64,000 nucleotides of DNA, taken from positions 1 to 64,000 of the forward strand of contig NZ_CANMEZ010000011.1 of assembly GCF_947496985.1 (NCBI RefSeq), read 5' to 3'. Origin of the DNA: an uncultured Kordia sp. (GTDB lineage Bacteria > Bacteroidota > Bacteroidia > Flavobacteriales > Flavobacteriaceae). Both the position numbers and the translations under genes were made by a program. The notes beneath the pieces are model-generated. The model searched no databases and had not been told where the DNA came from. It saw only the letters and a list, made by a program, of their open reading frames with translations. This document shows, in pieces, positions 46,200 to 55,193 of the stretch (the first letter of the stretch is position 1; every line of letters begins with the position of its first letter).

Positions 46200-47864
46200 A
46201 TGTTAAAAAAGTTTATCATTCCTGCTATTCTGATAGTAGCAGCCTATTTTATGTTATCCAATACATTTTCATTTGATCCAAAAGATGTTGGTTCTTCAAC
46301 GTTTGGTATTTCAAACTCGTCAAAAATTCAGATCCAATCCAATTCTCTTGAAAATAAAGAAACGCTCTTTGAAAAAAAGTTGGGTTCCGATTCAGAAAAC
46401 AGCCTTACGAATACTATTGTTATTCAAGGAAAATCTGATGATTCTACTTTCGTAAAATATTTGAACCCTATAAATAATACATACCTATTTGGTAAAAAGC
46501 ATTTGGATTCTGATAGAAAAGTATCAAATAGTTTATTAAAACTCGATCTTTATAATATAAATCAACCTTTATTAATGGAGTTTTCTACTAGTGATAGTAA
46601 AAAGAATTTTTATAGAGCTTATATATTTGTTTCGCCAAATGATACAATAAATTTTGAATTTAAAAATGAAGAGCTTGTTTTTACAGGTAAAAACGCTGCA
46701 CAGAATAATTTTTACACTGAATTAGAGAAAAACACCAATCAATACGCAATGTCTCCCTACAAAGGAGACATTTTTATTTACAAAGAAAAAATAAAATCTA
46801 TATTCAAAGAGAAAAAGAGATTTTTTAAAAAATATACCTCTTTAAATGATGTTTCTGCTAAATTTATTTCTACTGTAACAAAACATCTTGAATTTGAATA
46901 TTTAAATAATTTAATTAATCCCCGAAATGTAAAAGCAACTACTCTTGATATATATTTTAACGAACCTGACGTCTTACTCAATTTAGTACAACAAGAGTCT
47001 GTTAAAAAAGATATGTTATTTAACTTGACTAATTATTTTGACAATATTTCTATAGATAAATTTAAAGACTCTACTGCATTAAGAAATAGCCATTTTTTTA
47101 AAAATAATATCAATGCCTTTATTCGCAATTATTTCAATTCCTCAGACTATCCAGCATATTCTAAAGAAACAATGATTGAAGAAGAAGCTTTCATAGTTCA
47201 AAATTTTGAAGGAGATATAAGAAATTATGCCATTGGACGCATGATTTGGGATTATTATAATAAAGGATTTGCGTATAGTTCTGAAAATATAAAATTCATG
47301 GTTTCAATGATTGATAAATATGCTGAAACTTTCAAAAAGGACTCATATAAAGAGAAAATGAAAGATATTAAAAAAGATATTTTAACTTATGATTTTAAGC
47401 TATCTGAATCTGCTTTGAATGCTAAAATGGTGAATCATTTAGGAGATACATTAACATTACAAGATATTTTTAATCGTTCCAAAAAACGTATAAAAGTAGT
47501 TGATTTTTGGGCGAGTTGGTGTTCTCCATGTGTGAAACAAATTCAAGAAAGTAAACCATTTAAAGATCGTCTTTCGGTTGAAAATAATGTAGAATGGATT
47601 TACCTTTCTATTGATACAGATCGTGAAAAATGGTTAAAAAAAGGCAACGATTTAAGCAATTATTTACATTTTAGAAATTCTTATTTATTGGTAAAAGGTA
47701 AAAGGTCTCCGCTTGCAAAAGCATTAAATGTACATCAGATTCCACGATATGTAGTGTTTGACAAACAACATAGGGTTATGGTAAATAGTGCGCCAAGTCC
47801 GTCCGATGAAACCGTTTTTGAACGTATTATTGATCATACGCAAATAGCTGCTCCTATTCAGTAG
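46200..47864 (+). CDS. TlpA-type thioredoxin protein with large N-terminal domain
   Basis: This 554-residue exported protein has an N-terminal hydrophobic anchor (residues 3-22), a long domain of about 400 residues without a recognised family and a C-terminal AlkC/TlpA-type thioredoxin fold with active site CSPC (441-444, '[14 protein letters not shown]'). The conserved cis-proline ('HQIPRYVV') is present. It probably reduces or isomerises disulfides outside the cytosol. Its stop overlaps that of the convergent symporter gene by 11 bp. Confidence 0.86.
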   Translation: MLKKFIIPAILIVAAYFMLSNTFSFDPKDVGSSTFGISNSSKIQIQSNSLENKETLFEKKLGSDSENSLTNTIVIQGKSDDSTFVKYLNPINNTYLFGKKHLDSDRKVSNSLLKLDLYNINQPLLMEFSTSDSKKNFYRAYIFVSPNDTINFEFKNEELVFTGKNAAQNNFYTELEKNTNQYAMSPYKGDIFIYKEKIKSIFKEKKRFFKKYTSLNDVSAKFISTVTKHLEFEYLNNLINPRNVKATTLDIYFNEPDVLLNLVQQESVKKDMLFNLTNYFDNISIDKFKDSTALRNSHFFKNNINAFIRNYFNSSDYPAYSKETMIEEEAFIVQNFEGDIRNYAIGRMIWDYYNKGFAYSSENIKFMVSMIDKYAETFKKDSYKEKMKDIKKDILTYDFKLSESALNAKMVNHLGDTLTLQDIFNRSKKRIKVVDFWASWCSPCVKQIQESKPFKDRLSVENNVEWIYLSIDTDREKWLKKGNDLSNYLHFRNSYLLVKGKRSPLAKALNVHQIPRYVVFDKQHRVMVNSAPSPSDETVFERIIDHTQIAAPIQ

Positions 47865-49458
47865 TTTCTTTTTTGTTTTTAATTGCATTTTTATAACGAA
47901 TCAACTCTTCTTTTACTTTCGGTGCCAATATGAACAATCCGATCATGTTTGGAACCAACATTGAAAATACCATTGCATCAGCAAAGTCTACAACAGCTTG
48001 TAAACTTGCAGCTGCACCAATAACAACAAATATGCAAAAGATAATTTTGTAAATGTACGCTGCCTTTTTACTTCTTCCAAAAAGATACGACCATGCTTGA
48101 TGTCCGTAATATGACCATGAAATCATAGAAGAAAATGCAAATAGTATTACAGCTACTGTTAAGACATATGGAAACCATGAAATTCCGCTTTCTAAAGCAT
48201 TTGATGTTAACACAGCACCTTGTTCATAAGATACTTCTGTTCCTGGACTAATTTGTCCTGTTATGATTAACACCAATGCTGTCATGGTACAAACTACAAC
48301 TGTATCAATGAATGGTTCCAATAAAGCAACTAAACCTTCACTGGCAGCGTATTTTGTTTTTACTGCCGAATGCGCAATGGAAGACGAGCCAATTCCTGCT
48401 TCGTTAGAAAAAGCTGCACGTTTGAATCCTTGAATCATTACGCCAATGAATCCACCTGCAACACCTTCGTAACTGAATGCGCCTGAAAATATTTCTCCAA
48501 ATGCCGCTGGAATACTTTGGTAGTTAATTCCTAAGATAACTATAATTGCAAAAACGTATAGCGCAACCATCATAGGAACAACTTTATCAGTGACTTTTGC
48601 TATTTTTTTGATACCACCAATAATTACAATTCCTACACAGATTGCCATGATGATTCCAAATACCCAACCTTTTCCGTGTAAAATACTTTCTTCTCCTCCG
48701 GTTACATATTCAAATAATTGAAATGCCTGATTTACCTGAAACATGTTTCCTCCTCCAAACGAACCACCAATACACATAATTGCAAATACAACTGCTAATA
48801 CTTTACCTAAACGTTGTAGCCCTTTTTCTGCTAATCCTTTTCGTAAATAATACATTGGGCCACCATACACAACACCATTTTCATCTACTTCTCTGTATTT
48901 TACGCCAAGTGTACATTCTACAAATTTGGAAGCCATTCCCAAAAATCCAACAAGAATCATCCAAAATGTTGCACCTGGTCCACCAATAGATAATGCAATG
49001 GCTACTCCGGCAATATTTCCCAATCCGACAGTAGCAGACAAAGCTGCTGTTAGTGCCTGAAAGTGTGAAACTTCACCTTCGCTTCCTTCAACTCTAATCG
49101 TATCTGGTTGATCATCATTTTCAGTTGTAGAAACTGACTCAGAAACTTCTATTTTGTGATTTTCTTCTAAATCATCATATTTTCCTTTAACAACATTAAT
49201 TGCCGTAAAAAATCCTCTAATATTAATAAACTTAAAATAACCTGTGAAGTAACTTGCACCAATAATCAGCACGATTAAAACCCATGGAATTCCTACTTCA
49301 TTGGTAACTGGTATTTCTGCAAAAATGGCATCGGTAAACCAACTTGTTGCATTTTTGAAATTTTCATTAATACGCGTATCTAATGTTGATGGTTCCTGTT
49401 GCGCATAACTAATGATTGGAAGTAAAAAAGTTAGACTTACTAATCGTACTGATTTCAT
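47854..49458 (-). CDS. Alanine/glycine:cation symporter (AGCS family)
   Basis: This 534-residue transporter has an N-terminal hydrophobic segment resembling a signal peptide, a hydrophilic insertion ('[20 protein letters not shown]', about 105-130) and eleven or so helices. Signature blocks are '[20 protein letters not shown]' and '[19 protein letters not shown]'. Na+- or H+-coupled uptake of alanine or glycine is the family role. The stop overlaps the convergent TlpA gene. Confidence 0.92.
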   Translation of the reverse strand: MKSVRLVSLTFLLPIISYAQQEPSTLDTRINENFKNATSWFTDAIFAEIPVTNEVGIPWVLIVLIIGASYFTGYFKFINIRGFFTAINVVKGKYDDLEENHKIEVSESVSTTENDDQPDTIRVEGSEGEVSHFQALTAALSATVGLGNIAGVAIALSIGGPGATFWMILVGFLGMASKFVECTLGVKYREVDENGVVYGGPMYYLRKGLAEKGLQRLGKVLAVVFAIMCIGGSFGGGNMFQVNQAFQLFEYVTGGEESILHGKGWVFGIIMAICVGIVIIGGIKKIAKVTDKVVPMMVALYVFAIIVILGINYQSIPAAFGEIFSGAFSYEGVAGGFIGVMIQGFKRAAFSNEAGIGSSSIAHSAVKTKYAASEGLVALLEPFIDTVVVCTMTALVLIITGQISPGTEVSYEQGAVLTSNALESGISWFPYVLTVAVILFAFSSMISWSYYGHQAWSYLFGRSKKAAYIYKIIFCIFVVIGAAASLQAVVDFADAMVFSMLVPNMIGLFILAPKVKEELIRYKNAIKNKKETTE

Positions 49459-49602
49459 CTGTTCGTGTTTTTGATTACTTCACGAAGATGAAATTTAAAA
49501 GTGTTTCAGAAAAGGTTACGCATTACTGTTTCTAGTGTTTTCAATAGTTAAGCATATGCTTAAGTATACTATTTAGATAAGTAAATACAATACTTGGACA
49601 GC

Positions 49603-50040
49603 TTATATCAATAAGTCTTTAATGGCTTGACCTTTAAAAACAGCACCAAAATATCCACCATCTTCCGATTCGTAAGAAAGCTCATGAGTAATACCATCAT
49701 CTTGAAAAAAGCCAATGTATTTCAATCTGAAATCTGTTATTTTCAGGTCTTGTATTTTTTTCATATCTGAAGGTATTCCTGAAAGTAGTTCAACAATTTG
49801 AATCTTAATACTTTCTTCGTCTTTTAGTATTGACTGAGCAGTTTCTAGTTGGCTTTGAAATGGTCCTTTTGCATTTCCTAATAACATTAGAATTAATTCA
49901 GAGTTTTGTGTGGTAAATTCGATTTCTCCAGTCCAAATAATTTCTTTTGAACTGTTATTTCTGACACGTGCTTTAAATGTACCTAGTTGTGTGTTTACTG
50001 TTACTTTTTTCCCAAATAATAAGTTTCCTAATCCGAACAT
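49603..50040 (-). CDS. Conserved-looking hypothetical protein
   Basis: This 145-residue cytosolic protein has no signal peptide and reads as a beta-rich N-terminus ('VNTQLGTFKARVRNNSSKE') followed by helices and a C-terminal sheet ('YESEDGGYFGAVFKGQAIKD'). I do not recognise a family. It is 38 bp downstream of the membrane LuxR-type regulator on the same strand and could share its transcript. Confidence 0.65.
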   Translation of the reverse strand: MFGLGNLLFGKKVTVNTQLGTFKARVRNNSSKEIIWTGEIEFTTQNSELILMLLGNAKGPFQSQLETAQSILKDEESIKIQIVELLSGIPSDMKKIQDLKITDFRLKYIGFFQDDGITHELSYESEDGGYFGAVFKGQAIKDLLI

Positions 50041-50078
50041 TACGGCATTGTATATTTTTTGAAGTTAATTTTGTTGGC

Positions 50079-51212
50079 TTATGCACATTCAATCGTTGCA
50101 AACTTCAACAAGTCATTTTCTATAGCGTACGAAATTAGTTGTTCTTTTCCTCCTGAACCACTTATTTTAAGTATTTTCTTGATTTGATAAATATGTGCCT
50201 GAAAACCATCAACACTGATATGCATAGCTTCTGCAATTTCTGTGTATGATTTTTTAGCGCCACAAACACCTAGGTTTGCCAATACTTCTTTTTGGCGATC
50301 TGATAATTCTGTTTTGGAAGCTTCTTTTAGTTTGGTGATTTTTTTCTTATTTCTATTTAGCTTTTTTGTCAACGATTGAATCGTATCTATATGACTTTCA
50401 TTCGCTATTTTTAGCTTCTCATTTTCAGACTGTAGCGTATTACGTTCTGTTTCAAGTAACATAAATTCGGAATGCTGCTGTTCTTTCTCTGAAAGGAATT
50501 TCCAACTGTATAAAAGAATTGAGAATAGTAAGATGAAAATAAATTTGAACGAAATCGCCGCGATAATTCCGATCAAACTCCAGTTTGATAAACTTATATA
50601 TTCATTAACCATTTCATGCGGAATGATTCGGTGAGAAACTGCAATAATTATTAATATAAATAATGAAAAACACGGTAAATACATGAATTTCATGTTTCTA
50701 CTCGTAAATGCTTTGTTTAATTCATATAGCAATGATAAGGCAACTACTAATGAAATTGGAATATCTATCAACCAAATGAAACTGTTGTTAATGTCTTGAT
50801 TATTAAATGAAGTAGCAATAAACACAAAAGCAATCATGCTAAAAATTCCACAGAATAACATAATAAATTCTTTGACAGAAAAACGCTGTACAATACGTAC
50901 AATCATATTTCGTTCTTTTTGATGTTCTATAGAAGGCAATGATAGTAAAATGAATAACGAATTGATTAAAGAAATACACACACTCCAATAAACCAACCAT
51001 TTAGAGTTTTTAGGAAATTCCGAGTAATTTTCTAAGATTAAAGTAATTAAAGCTCCTATTCCCCAAGAAAAAATTGCCAAACCAAACCATTTTATACCAC
51101 TAATAGTATTCATGTTTTGCTGCTTTTGTTCCTTGTCATAAATTCGTTGAATCACAAAAGCAGTTACCAAACAAACAATGGCTGTAACTGTAGATTCTAT
51201 GTGTGGGTACAT
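50079..51212 (-). CDS. Membrane-bound LuxR-type transcriptional regulator
   Basis: This 377-residue protein has about eight transmembrane helices (5-240), a coiled coil ('LSEKEQQHSEFMLLETERN', to about 300) and a C-terminal LuxR-like helix-turn-helix ('LSDRQKEVLANLGVCGAKKS', 'HISVDGFQAHIYQIKKIL'). It should link a membrane signal to DNA binding. The upstream region is shared with the J-domain gene, which is transcribed in the opposite direction. Confidence 0.86.
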   Translation of the reverse strand: MYPHIESTVTAIVCLVTAFVIQRIYDKEQKQQNMNTISGIKWFGLAIFSWGIGALITLILENYSEFPKNSKWLVYWSVCISLINSLFILLSLPSIEHQKERNMIVRIVQRFSVKEFIMLFCGIFSMIAFVFIATSFNNQDINNSFIWLIDIPISLVVALSLLYELNKAFTSRNMKFMYLPCFSLFILIIIAVSHRIIPHEMVNEYISLSNWSLIGIIAAISFKFIFILLFSILLYSWKFLSEKEQQHSEFMLLETERNTLQSENEKLKIANESHIDTIQSLTKKLNRNKKKITKLKEASKTELSDRQKEVLANLGVCGAKKSYTEIAEAMHISVDGFQAHIYQIKKILKISGSGGKEQLISYAIENDLLKFATIECA

Positions 51213-51306
51213 GCGGTTTTAATTGATTGATGTTTTAAAGGTAAGTATTTTTGTGTAATTTTTGATGCAATTATGAACTCTCTAGTTCTTTCTGAAATTT
51301 GTATTG

Positions 51307-51314
51307 TATTTTTG
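51307..51314 (+). promoter_or_regulatory. -7 element right before J-domain gene
   Basis: TATTTTTG fits TAnnTTTG and ends 4 bp before the ATG at 51319. It excludes the start at 51304 and suggests a leaderless or nearly leaderless mRNA. Confidence 0.45.
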
Positions 51315-51318
51315 TACG

Positions 51319-52038
51319 ATGTCTGACGAAAATCTTCCCATATCAACTAATTTGGAAACCATTGATTTGCAACTACAGTTAGAACAGTTGCAAAAAGAGT
51401 TTGCTATTGCTGATCAAAAAGTACGTGAATTTGAAATCCTTTTGTATAAACATTTAGGAGACGATATTATTGAAGTACAAGAATTGACATCGGTATATAA
51501 AGAATTAAAACGTACCAAGAAACAGAAACGTCAGTTACAAAAGCAACGCGGGAAGAATTATGTAGCGCCAAAAGGGTTAAAAGTAACTGAAGATACTTTG
51601 CATACAAAAATTGTAACAGATGATTTACAAGAACGAAAACGTTTGTATAGAGAAGCCATGTTTCATGTACATCCTGATAAATTTTCTATAAATTCAATAG
51701 AAATTGATTTAGCTACAGAAGTTACAACAAAACTGATTCAAATTTATAAAGAAGGTGACTTAAAAGCATTGCAAGCATATCATGCGCACATTTTTAGTGA
51801 TGTATCTTTTTCAGAACTTACTAAAACAGCTAACGTTCAAATTCAAACGAATCCGCAAACATATATTTTAGCAGAAATTGAAACTACCAAAGAACAATTA
51901 AATCAACTAAAAAACAAGTCAACTTATATAGTTCTAATGACCTACGAAAATCCGTATACGTTTATTGACGAATTGAAATTGTATTATAAAGACAAGCTTG
52001 CCAAACTTCGAAAGCGTACTAGAAAAGCATTCAAATAA
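51319..52038 (+). CDS. J-domain-like protein
   Basis: This 239-residue protein has an N-terminal coiled coil (about 10-75) and a central J-domain-like unit with the HPD motif in 'REAMFHVHPDKFSINSIE' (about 115-132). A C-terminal helical region ends in a basic tail 'KLAKLRKRTRKAFK'. It lacks the Gly/Phe and zinc regions of DnaJ, so it is a class C-type co-chaperone that likely recruits DnaK to an unknown client. The in-frame ATG at 51304 overlaps the promoter and was rejected. Confidence 0.72.
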   Translation: MSDENLPISTNLETIDLQLQLEQLQKEFAIADQKVREFEILLYKHLGDDIIEVQELTSVYKELKRTKKQKRQLQKQRGKNYVAPKGLKVTEDTLHTKIVTDDLQERKRLYREAMFHVHPDKFSINSIEIDLATEVTTKLIQIYKEGDLKALQAYHAHIFSDVSFSELTKTANVQIQTNPQTYILAEIETTKEQLNQLKNKSTYIVLMTYENPYTFIDELKLYYKDKLAKLRKRTRKAFK

Positions 52039-52075
52039 AGAAATCATCTTTTTTTCATGATTTAAGATACAACAT

Positions 52076-52104
52076 AAAAAGGAACGCTTTAAAACGTTCC
52101 TTTT
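52076..52104. terminator. Bidirectional terminator
   Basis: Stem AAAAGGAACG (52077-52086) and CGTTCCTTTT (52095-52104), 8-nt loop, between the convergent J-domain gene and precursor gene. Confidence 0.8.
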
Positions 52105-52127
52105 ACTTTTATAATTCTATTACTTTT

Positions 52128-52376
52128 TTAACAGAAAGGATGTGTTTCACAACCTTCTGTAAATATTTCAAGACAACGAACACAAGCACTTATACCTGTT
52201 GGCTCTAAACAGCCAGGATTTCTGGACTCACATTCTTCTTTTGATTCACATCTTGTAAAATTGTCTGAATATTCACAAAGATTTGTTTCAAATCCTCCTT
52301 TAATAGATGTACTGTAATCTAATTTTGAAATTGTTTTTTTACTTAATGATAAGATTTTCATTTTTTGCTTTTTCAT
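52128..52376 (-). CDS. GG-leader cysteine-rich precursor peptide 4
   Basis: This 82-residue peptide has a leader 'LSLSKKTISKLD', GG at residues 27-28 and a core with eight cysteines (34, 43, 49, 56, 65, 68, 76, 82). The leader belongs to the same type as the three-gene array, but the core is unrelated and richer in Glu and Cys. An alternative start is Met6. It is divergent from an AraC-type membrane regulator, the same layout as the array. Confidence 0.72.
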   Translation of the reverse strand: MKKQKMKILSLSKKTISKLDYSTSIKGGFETNLCEYSDNFTRCESKEECESRNPGCLEPTGISACVRCLEIFTEGCETHPFC

Positions 52377-52659
52377 AAAAATATAGTTTTAATTAATAAT
52401 GAAACTAACTTAAAAAATGATTTATAAGAAAAGGTATGTTTACACACATACATGTATGATTGTTCACTTTAGTACATTATTAAAATACAGGAAAAAGATA
52501 TCTATTTAAAAAAGTTAATTATAATTTTTAAGATATTACTTACAATTAAACTTATAATATCATGTTAAAAATCACTCATTTTGCTTTTCTATTGGTACTA
52601 ATGTACCCAAACGTACGATTAGCAATAAATTCTAAGTACCTTTAATAGAAAAAAAATTG

Positions 52660-53769
52660 ATGTTATTTTCTTTCTTAGACCTAGTACTATTCACTGGAAT
52701 TGTTCAAGGAATATTCCTTATTTTTTCTTTACAGTTTATTTTTCGAAAAAACCGAGTCGCCAATAGAATACTAACTGTTATTATTGGATTAGCCACTTTT
52801 ATTTTTGCAGGTAAAATGGCGCTTTTTCAAATCACAGTTGAATGGATTTGGCGTCCTGCATTACTTTCCGATTGTTCTATTTATTTATTTGGACCATTAT
52901 TGTATATGTATTTTAGAGCGTTGGTTTTTAAAGAGAGTCCTAAAAACATATTAACTTTTAAACACTGCATTCCTTCATTATTATTGTTTCTTTTTTTCTG
53001 TTGGACATTAACATTAACTATGGAAGAGTATACAATGATGACTTATTCAATAGGCATGCAAATCACCTATTTAATAATGGAACTTACGGGTTTAATTTCA
53101 TTAATAGTATACACTACATTATCTTATAAAATAATGCAGAAAATTAAGAAATCTGAAAAGTATTTTTCTGTTTATGAAAGTAAAATAACTCGTTACATGC
53201 AATTTATTTTAATAGGATTCTGTATTATTATTTTATTTTGGGCATTTGGAATTTTTAGAACATACATTATGCATAGTTATGATTCATATATTATTTATAA
53301 ACTTGTTTGGATTAGTATGTCTACTTTTCTTTTTATTGTAGGATATTTTAGCTTTACGCAACCTGAAGTTATTCGGCTTCCTGTTGAAAAAATGAGCTCT
53401 AAAAAAGATAGATTAAACAAAAAAGAAATTGAGGAGATTACCAACAAATTACAATTTCTAATAGCAGAAAAACAAATTTATATGCGTTCTGATTTGAGTT
53501 TAAAAATACTTGCTAAGAAAGTAGATACATCTGCAAATAATCTTTCCTGGTTGCTAAATTCAGTGTATGGAAAAACCTTTTATGAATTTATTAATGAATA
53601 TAGAGTAAAAGCTTTTTTAGAAAAAGTAAAAGAAGGTGAGCATAAGAAACAAACGATTTTAGGAATTGCGATGGATGCTGGTTTTAATTCGAAATCTACA
53701 TTTAACAAATCGTTCAAAATGATGATGAATGATACACCTTCACGATATATTGAGAAGAATTTTTCTTAA
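52660..53769 (+). CDS. Membrane-bound AraC family transcriptional regulator
   Basis: This 369-residue protein has about seven transmembrane helices (5-235) and a C-terminal AraC-type DNA-binding domain ('SLKILAKKVDTSANNLSWLL', 'ILGIAMDAGFNSKSTFNKSF'). It lacks the N-terminal segment seen in the homologue at 8059. The frame can open one codon earlier with TTG. The ATG at 52660 is preferred. It is divergent from a GG-leader precursor gene, with 283 bp between starts. Confidence 0.87.
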   Translation: MLFSFLDLVLFTGIVQGIFLIFSLQFIFRKNRVANRILTVIIGLATFIFAGKMALFQITVEWIWRPALLSDCSIYLFGPLLYMYFRALVFKESPKNILTFKHCIPSLLLFLFFCWTLTLTMEEYTMMTYSIGMQITYLIMELTGLISLIVYTTLSYKIMQKIKKSEKYFSVYESKITRYMQFILIGFCIIILFWAFGIFRTYIMHSYDSYIIYKLVWISMSTFLFIVGYFSFTQPEVIRLPVEKMSSKKDRLNKKEIEEITNKLQFLIAEKQIYMRSDLSLKILAKKVDTSANNLSWLLNSVYGKTFYEFINEYRVKAFLEKVKEGEHKKQTILGIAMDAGFNSKSTFNKSFKMMMNDTPSRYIEKNFS

Positions 53770-53932
53770 TATTATCTTGAATTCCCCATTGATTTTGTAC
53801 TTTGATTTAAAGTTACAGAATTCATTAAGAGTATTATATGTACTTAAATTTGAAAAACGAAATGTATTTTTTACATTTATATAAATCTCTATTACTTCAT
53901 CAGTTTTAACCTTTTTTAATAAAACCCGACTT

Positions 53933-54559
53933 ATGAAAAAATTATACAATATTGCCTATATATTATTTATTTGCACTGTAATTTCTAGTTGTTCGAGTAG
54001 TAAAGTAACTTCTGATCAGAATGAACTGAGCGCATTACAAACGCTTATGACAGGTTCTTTTGACAGTAGTGAGCAAGCAGCGAACGACGAAAGTTATTAT
54101 AGTATTTCATTGCATATGTATCCTATTTGGAAATCAAAAGATGGATATTGGTTGTATGTAGAACAAGCGCTTAGTACGAATCAATTAAAACCGTATCGTC
54201 AACGTGTATATCAGTTAGAAAAACTAGAAGACGGTTCGTTTTCAAGTAAAGTATATACATTAGCAAACCCTAAAGATTTCATTGGAAAATGGAAAACTCC
54301 TGCATTCTTTGATCAATTTGATCTTTCTTTGTTAAAAGAGCGTGAAGGTTGTGCCGTTATTTTAAAGAAAGAAGGAAATATGTATACAGGAAGTACGAAT
54401 GAAAAAGATTGTAAAAGCACGATGCGTGGCGCAAGTTATGCAACTTCAGAAGTAACGATAAAAGCAAATGTAATTGAAAGTTGGGATCGTGGTTTTGATT
54501 CTAACGACGAGCATGTTTGGGGAGCTGAGAAAGCTGGATACGTTTTTAAACGCTTATAA
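53933..54559 (+). CDS. CpcT/CpeT-like lipoprotein
   Basis: This 208-residue protein has a lipobox (VISSC, Cys20) and a beta-barrel domain with 'LQTLMTGSFDSSEQA', 'PIWKSKDGYWLYVEQAL', 'YRQRVYQLE' and 'GCAVILKKEGNMYTGSTNEK', which I recognise as the CpeT/CpcT family. In cyanobacteria this family attaches bilins to phycobiliproteins. This host is most likely non-phototrophic, so the activity is unknown. It could bind a bilin or lipid at the outer membrane. Confidence 0.85.
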   Translation: MKKLYNIAYILFICTVISSCSSSKVTSDQNELSALQTLMTGSFDSSEQAANDESYYSISLHMYPIWKSKDGYWLYVEQALSTNQLKPYRQRVYQLEKLEDGSFSSKVYTLANPKDFIGKWKTPAFFDQFDLSLLKEREGCAVILKKEGNMYTGSTNEKDCKSTMRGASYATSEVTIKANVIESWDRGFDSNDEHVWGAEKAGYVFKRL

Positions 54560-54578
54560 TAATTTCCTTTGTAAAATA

Positions 54579-54611
54579 AAAAATCCGTTGATTTTAATCA
54601 ACGGATTTTTT
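54579..54611. terminator. Bidirectional terminator between CpeT gene and short peptide
   Basis: Stem AATCCGTTGATT (54582-54593) and AATCAACGGATT (54596-54607) with A tract left and T tract right. It serves the CpeT gene on one side and the peptide gene on the other. Confidence 0.85.
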
Positions 54612-54626
54612 ATATCTATGCTTCAT

Positions 54627-54806
54627 TTATTCTGCTGCTCTTGAAGGACAAATAAAGAACATTGTAAATGGGCAAGCGTCTCCTAAACAGGTTTGTGGCC
54701 AAGCTAATGGTGCATCATGTGCATCTTGCATTCCACCTTTAATATTTTCTAATTTAGATATTTGAGCTTTTTTAAATATTAGTTTTTTCAAAGTTTGTTT
54801 TTTCAT
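54627..54806 (-). CDS. Short GG-leader peptide 5 (59 residues)
   Basis: Translation from the ATG at 54806 gives a 59-residue peptide with leader 'LKKLIFKKAQISKLENIKGG' (GG at 24-25). The 34-residue tail has three cysteines (40, 45, 53) and ends 'FFICPSRAAE'. The next peptide has the same leader and the same C-x4-C-x7-C spacing, which supports both as real genes. It is a likely secreted RiPP or bacteriocin-like precursor; no modification enzyme is adjacent. Confidence 0.7.
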   Translation of the reverse strand: MKKQTLKKLIFKKAQISKLENIKGGMQDAHDAPLAWPQTCLGDACPFTMFFICPSRAAE

Positions 54807-54862
54807 GATTGGTATTTTTTAAAATTAATTTATAGTAGTTTTTTATTGTAAAATTGGAATAA

Positions 54863-55009
54863 TTACATTCTTGCTGGACAAATAAGAAACAATGTATTTG
54901 CACAGATAAGTCCGATACATGTTTGTGCATGCACTCCACCTTTTACGTTTTCTAATTTAGAAATTTGTGCTTTCTTTAATGCCAGTTTTTTTAATGTTTG
55001 TTTTTTCAT
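54863..55009 (-). CDS. Short GG-leader peptide 6 (48 residues)
   Basis: The 48-codon frame from the ATG at 55009 encodes leader 'LKKLALKKAQISKLENVKGG' with GG at 24-25 and a 23-residue core holding cysteines 31, 36 and 44 and the end 'FLICPARM'. Spacing of the cysteines equals that of peptide 5. The pair lies in tandem, 56 bp apart, and an ATTTATAAAT box lies 87 bp upstream of this start. Confidence 0.7.
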   Translation of the reverse strand: MKKQTLKKLALKKAQISKLENVKGGVHAQTCIGLICANTLFLICPARM

Positions 55010-55096
55010 AAGTATAGTTTTAAAGATTATTTAATTTTCATTTGATGATGTAAAATAATCTCAAAAAAATAGTCTTTACAAGAAACGTATATCTGT

Positions 55097-55106
55097 ATTT
55101 ATAAAT
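55097..55106 (-). promoter_or_regulatory. Single ATTTATAAAT box upstream of peptides 5/6
   Basis: An exact copy of the palindrome seen before array precursors 1 and 3. Here it is followed on the coding strand by ACAGATATACG and has no visible second box at 21 bp. Confidence 0.35.
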
Positions 55107-55129
55107 TCGTATTGATAATTTTTAGCATT

Positions 55130-55171
55130 AAAAAAGTGCCACATGAAGCATATAACTTCCTGTGACACTTT
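55130..55171 (-). terminator. Terminator after the type IX secreted protein gene
   Basis: On the minus strand an imperfect stem of AAAGTG-CACA-GAAG blocks (one G-U, one mismatch) is followed by six Ts. Confidence 0.6.
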
Positions 55172-55193
55172 CGCTTAGTATCAGATTACCAAA

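Noticed and set aside
52562-52645. 27-codon frame upstream of the second AraC regulator
   Set aside because: Too short and without a leader-peptide motif; could be chance.
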